5,686 nt of DNA from Clostridiales bacterium (lineage in GTDB: Bacteria; Bacillota; Clostridia; Saccharofermentanales; UBA5734). Location: assembly GCA_003451915.1 (NCBI GenBank), contig DMJC01000220.1, positions 1 to 5,686 on the forward strand, read 5' to 3'. This document shows positions 5,123 to 5,686 of the stretch, piece after piece. The notes beneath the pieces are model-generated. The model was not told the origin of the DNA, made no database searches, and was given only the letters and a program-made list of their open reading frames with translations. Every line of letters starts with the position of its first letter. Position 1 is the stretch's first letter. Made by a program: the position numbers and the translations under genes.

Positions 5123-5686
5123 TCAACAGATGATCCGGCGAATGGAAATGATCGGTCTTTTGCCAAAATTGACTGGCACTTCTTTGACTGCGCCACTGTC
5201 GGTGTAGTAGGTACGATCAGACGTTGAAGCATGGATATAAAGTCCATTGCCGATGTAAATGCCGACATGGTCACAGATGCCATATGGTTCAAAATAGTCA
5301 AAGCAGATGATATCACCAATCTCAATATTTTCGTATGCTGTCGGTATGCCGTAACCCCACTGGTCTTTGGCCGATCGCGGCAGTTTGATGTTGAACAATG
5401 TTTTATAAATATATGAAGTTAAGCCTGAACAGTCAAAGCCAATTGCCGGATCCATCTGGCCGTAAACATAACGGATACCCACCTGCGCTCTGGACAGATC
5501 AATGATCGCTTGCTTCTGTTCGGCTGACAGCGGTGAAGCAGCTGCTGATGGTGTCGCTGTCGGTTTGGGTGTCGCTGTCGGTTTTGGCTTTACGGTCGGT
5601 ACTGGTGTTGCCGTCGGTACTGGCGTCATTGTCGGTTCGGGCGTCACCGTCGGTTCAGGTGTGGGTAAAGCAGGTTCGGCAGTACG
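5123..5686 (-). CDS. NlpC/P60 cell-wall peptidase with Thr-Pro repeat linker, 5' end cut by window edge
   Basis: The visible 187 residues are the C-terminal part of a secreted NlpC/P60 cysteine peptidase, a family that cleaves peptidoglycan stem peptides (often gamma-D-Glu-diamino acid bonds). Residues 9-46 are a Thr-Pro linker of six-residue repeats. The catalytic domain fills about 53-187: FDCSGL with nucleophile Cys86, DHVGIYIG with His140, and YIHAST with His152 as third polar residue; these give the full Cys-His-His set. The GTG at 5645-5647 could be called a start, but it lies inside the repeat, with the same TPEPT pattern continuing upstream to the window edge, so it is read as an internal Val. 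The signal peptide and any SH3 or binding domains must lie outside the window. The product ends in a Cys right after the domain, with no sortase signal. It is likely extracellular and may be transcribed with the flavodoxin gene, though they are functionally unrelated. Confidence 0.93.
   Translation of the reverse strand, partial: RTAEPALPTPEPTVTPEPTMTPVPTATPVPTVKPKPTATPKPTATPSAAASPLSAEQKQAIIDLSRAQVGIRYVYGQMDPAIGFDCSGLTSYIYKTLFNIKLPRSAKDQWGYGIPTAYENIEIGDIICFDYFEPYGICDHVGIYIGNGLYIHASTSDRTYYTDSGAVKEVPVNFGKRPIISIRRIIC
5549..5662 (-). repeat. 18-bp tandem repeat encoding TP-x-PT hexapeptides
   Basis: About 6.3 degenerate copies of an 18-bp unit lie in frame in the NlpC/P60 gene and encode TPEPTV, TPEPTM, TPVPTA, TPVPTV, KPKPTA and TPKPTA. 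On the plus strand the core reads like GGTGTCGCTGTCGG. The unit length is a multiple of three, so copy changes would alter linker length without a frameshift. Confidence 0.85.

Noticed and set aside
5077..5325. N-terminal extension of the flavodoxin reading frame (240 residues instead of 157)
   Set aside because: The extension lies over the catalytic part of the NlpC/P60 gene in another frame, shows no family similarity, and the ATG at 5076 has a good ribosome binding site and gives the standard flavodoxin N terminus.
5645..5647. GTG as start of the NlpC/P60 gene
   Set aside because: It is inside the Thr-Pro repeat, the same repeat continues upstream in frame to the window edge, and no ribosome binding site or signal peptide follows from it.

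Overview
The window looks like a piece of chromosome from a Bacillota (Firmicutes) bacterium of roughly balanced base composition. Support for this comes from strong AGGAGG-type ribosome binding sites, TATAAT/TTGAAA-type promoters, a pyruvate kinase of about 590 residues carrying the extra C-terminal phosphohistidine-like domain common in Bacillota, and a macrodomain/VWA gene pair of a kind I associate with this phylum. A clostridial or erysipelotrichial host is plausible, but genus cannot be fixed from the sequence. No tRNA, rRNA, CRISPR array, insertion sequence or phage gene is visible. Both window edges cut through genes.

Layout. (1) Positions 1-1692, minus strand: a two-gene unit of a macrodomain protein with a helix-turn-helix-like C-terminal region (619-1635), followed by a VWA (MIDAS) protein cut by the left edge (1-540). 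An extended -10 promoter lies just upstream of the macrodomain gene. (2) Positions 1758-2798, plus strand: a divergent two-gene unit of a small SnoaL/NTF2-fold protein and a membrane-anchored DUF218 (SanA/YdcF-like) protein, joined stop-to-start as TAA-ATG. (3) Positions 2795-5686, minus strand: reading in the direction of transcription, the 3' part of a secreted NlpC/P60 peptidase with a Thr-Pro repeat linker, a short-chain flavodoxin, and pyruvate kinase (pyk). pyk has its own good promoter, which overlaps the flavodoxin stop codon. The DUF218 gene and pyk converge and share a 4-bp TTAA in which each finds its stop.

How the genes may work together. Most look like housekeeping or envelope genes: pyruvate kinase for glycolysis, flavodoxin for electron transfer, and NlpC/P60 and DUF218 proteins for the cell envelope. 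The unit with a less obvious job is the macrodomain-HTH plus VWA pair, which could be an ADP-ribose- or NAD-metabolite-responsive regulatory or stress module. The macrodomain keeps its ligand-binding loops but carries Cys where the catalytic Asp of MacroD/YmdB-type hydrolases sits, which hints at sensing rather than simple hydrolysis.

The points most worth checking are this macrodomain module, the start of pyk (leaderless ATG, or an ATT start with a Shine-Dalgarno), and the compact divergent promoter region at about 1684-1706. I see no clear evidence of a wholly new system.
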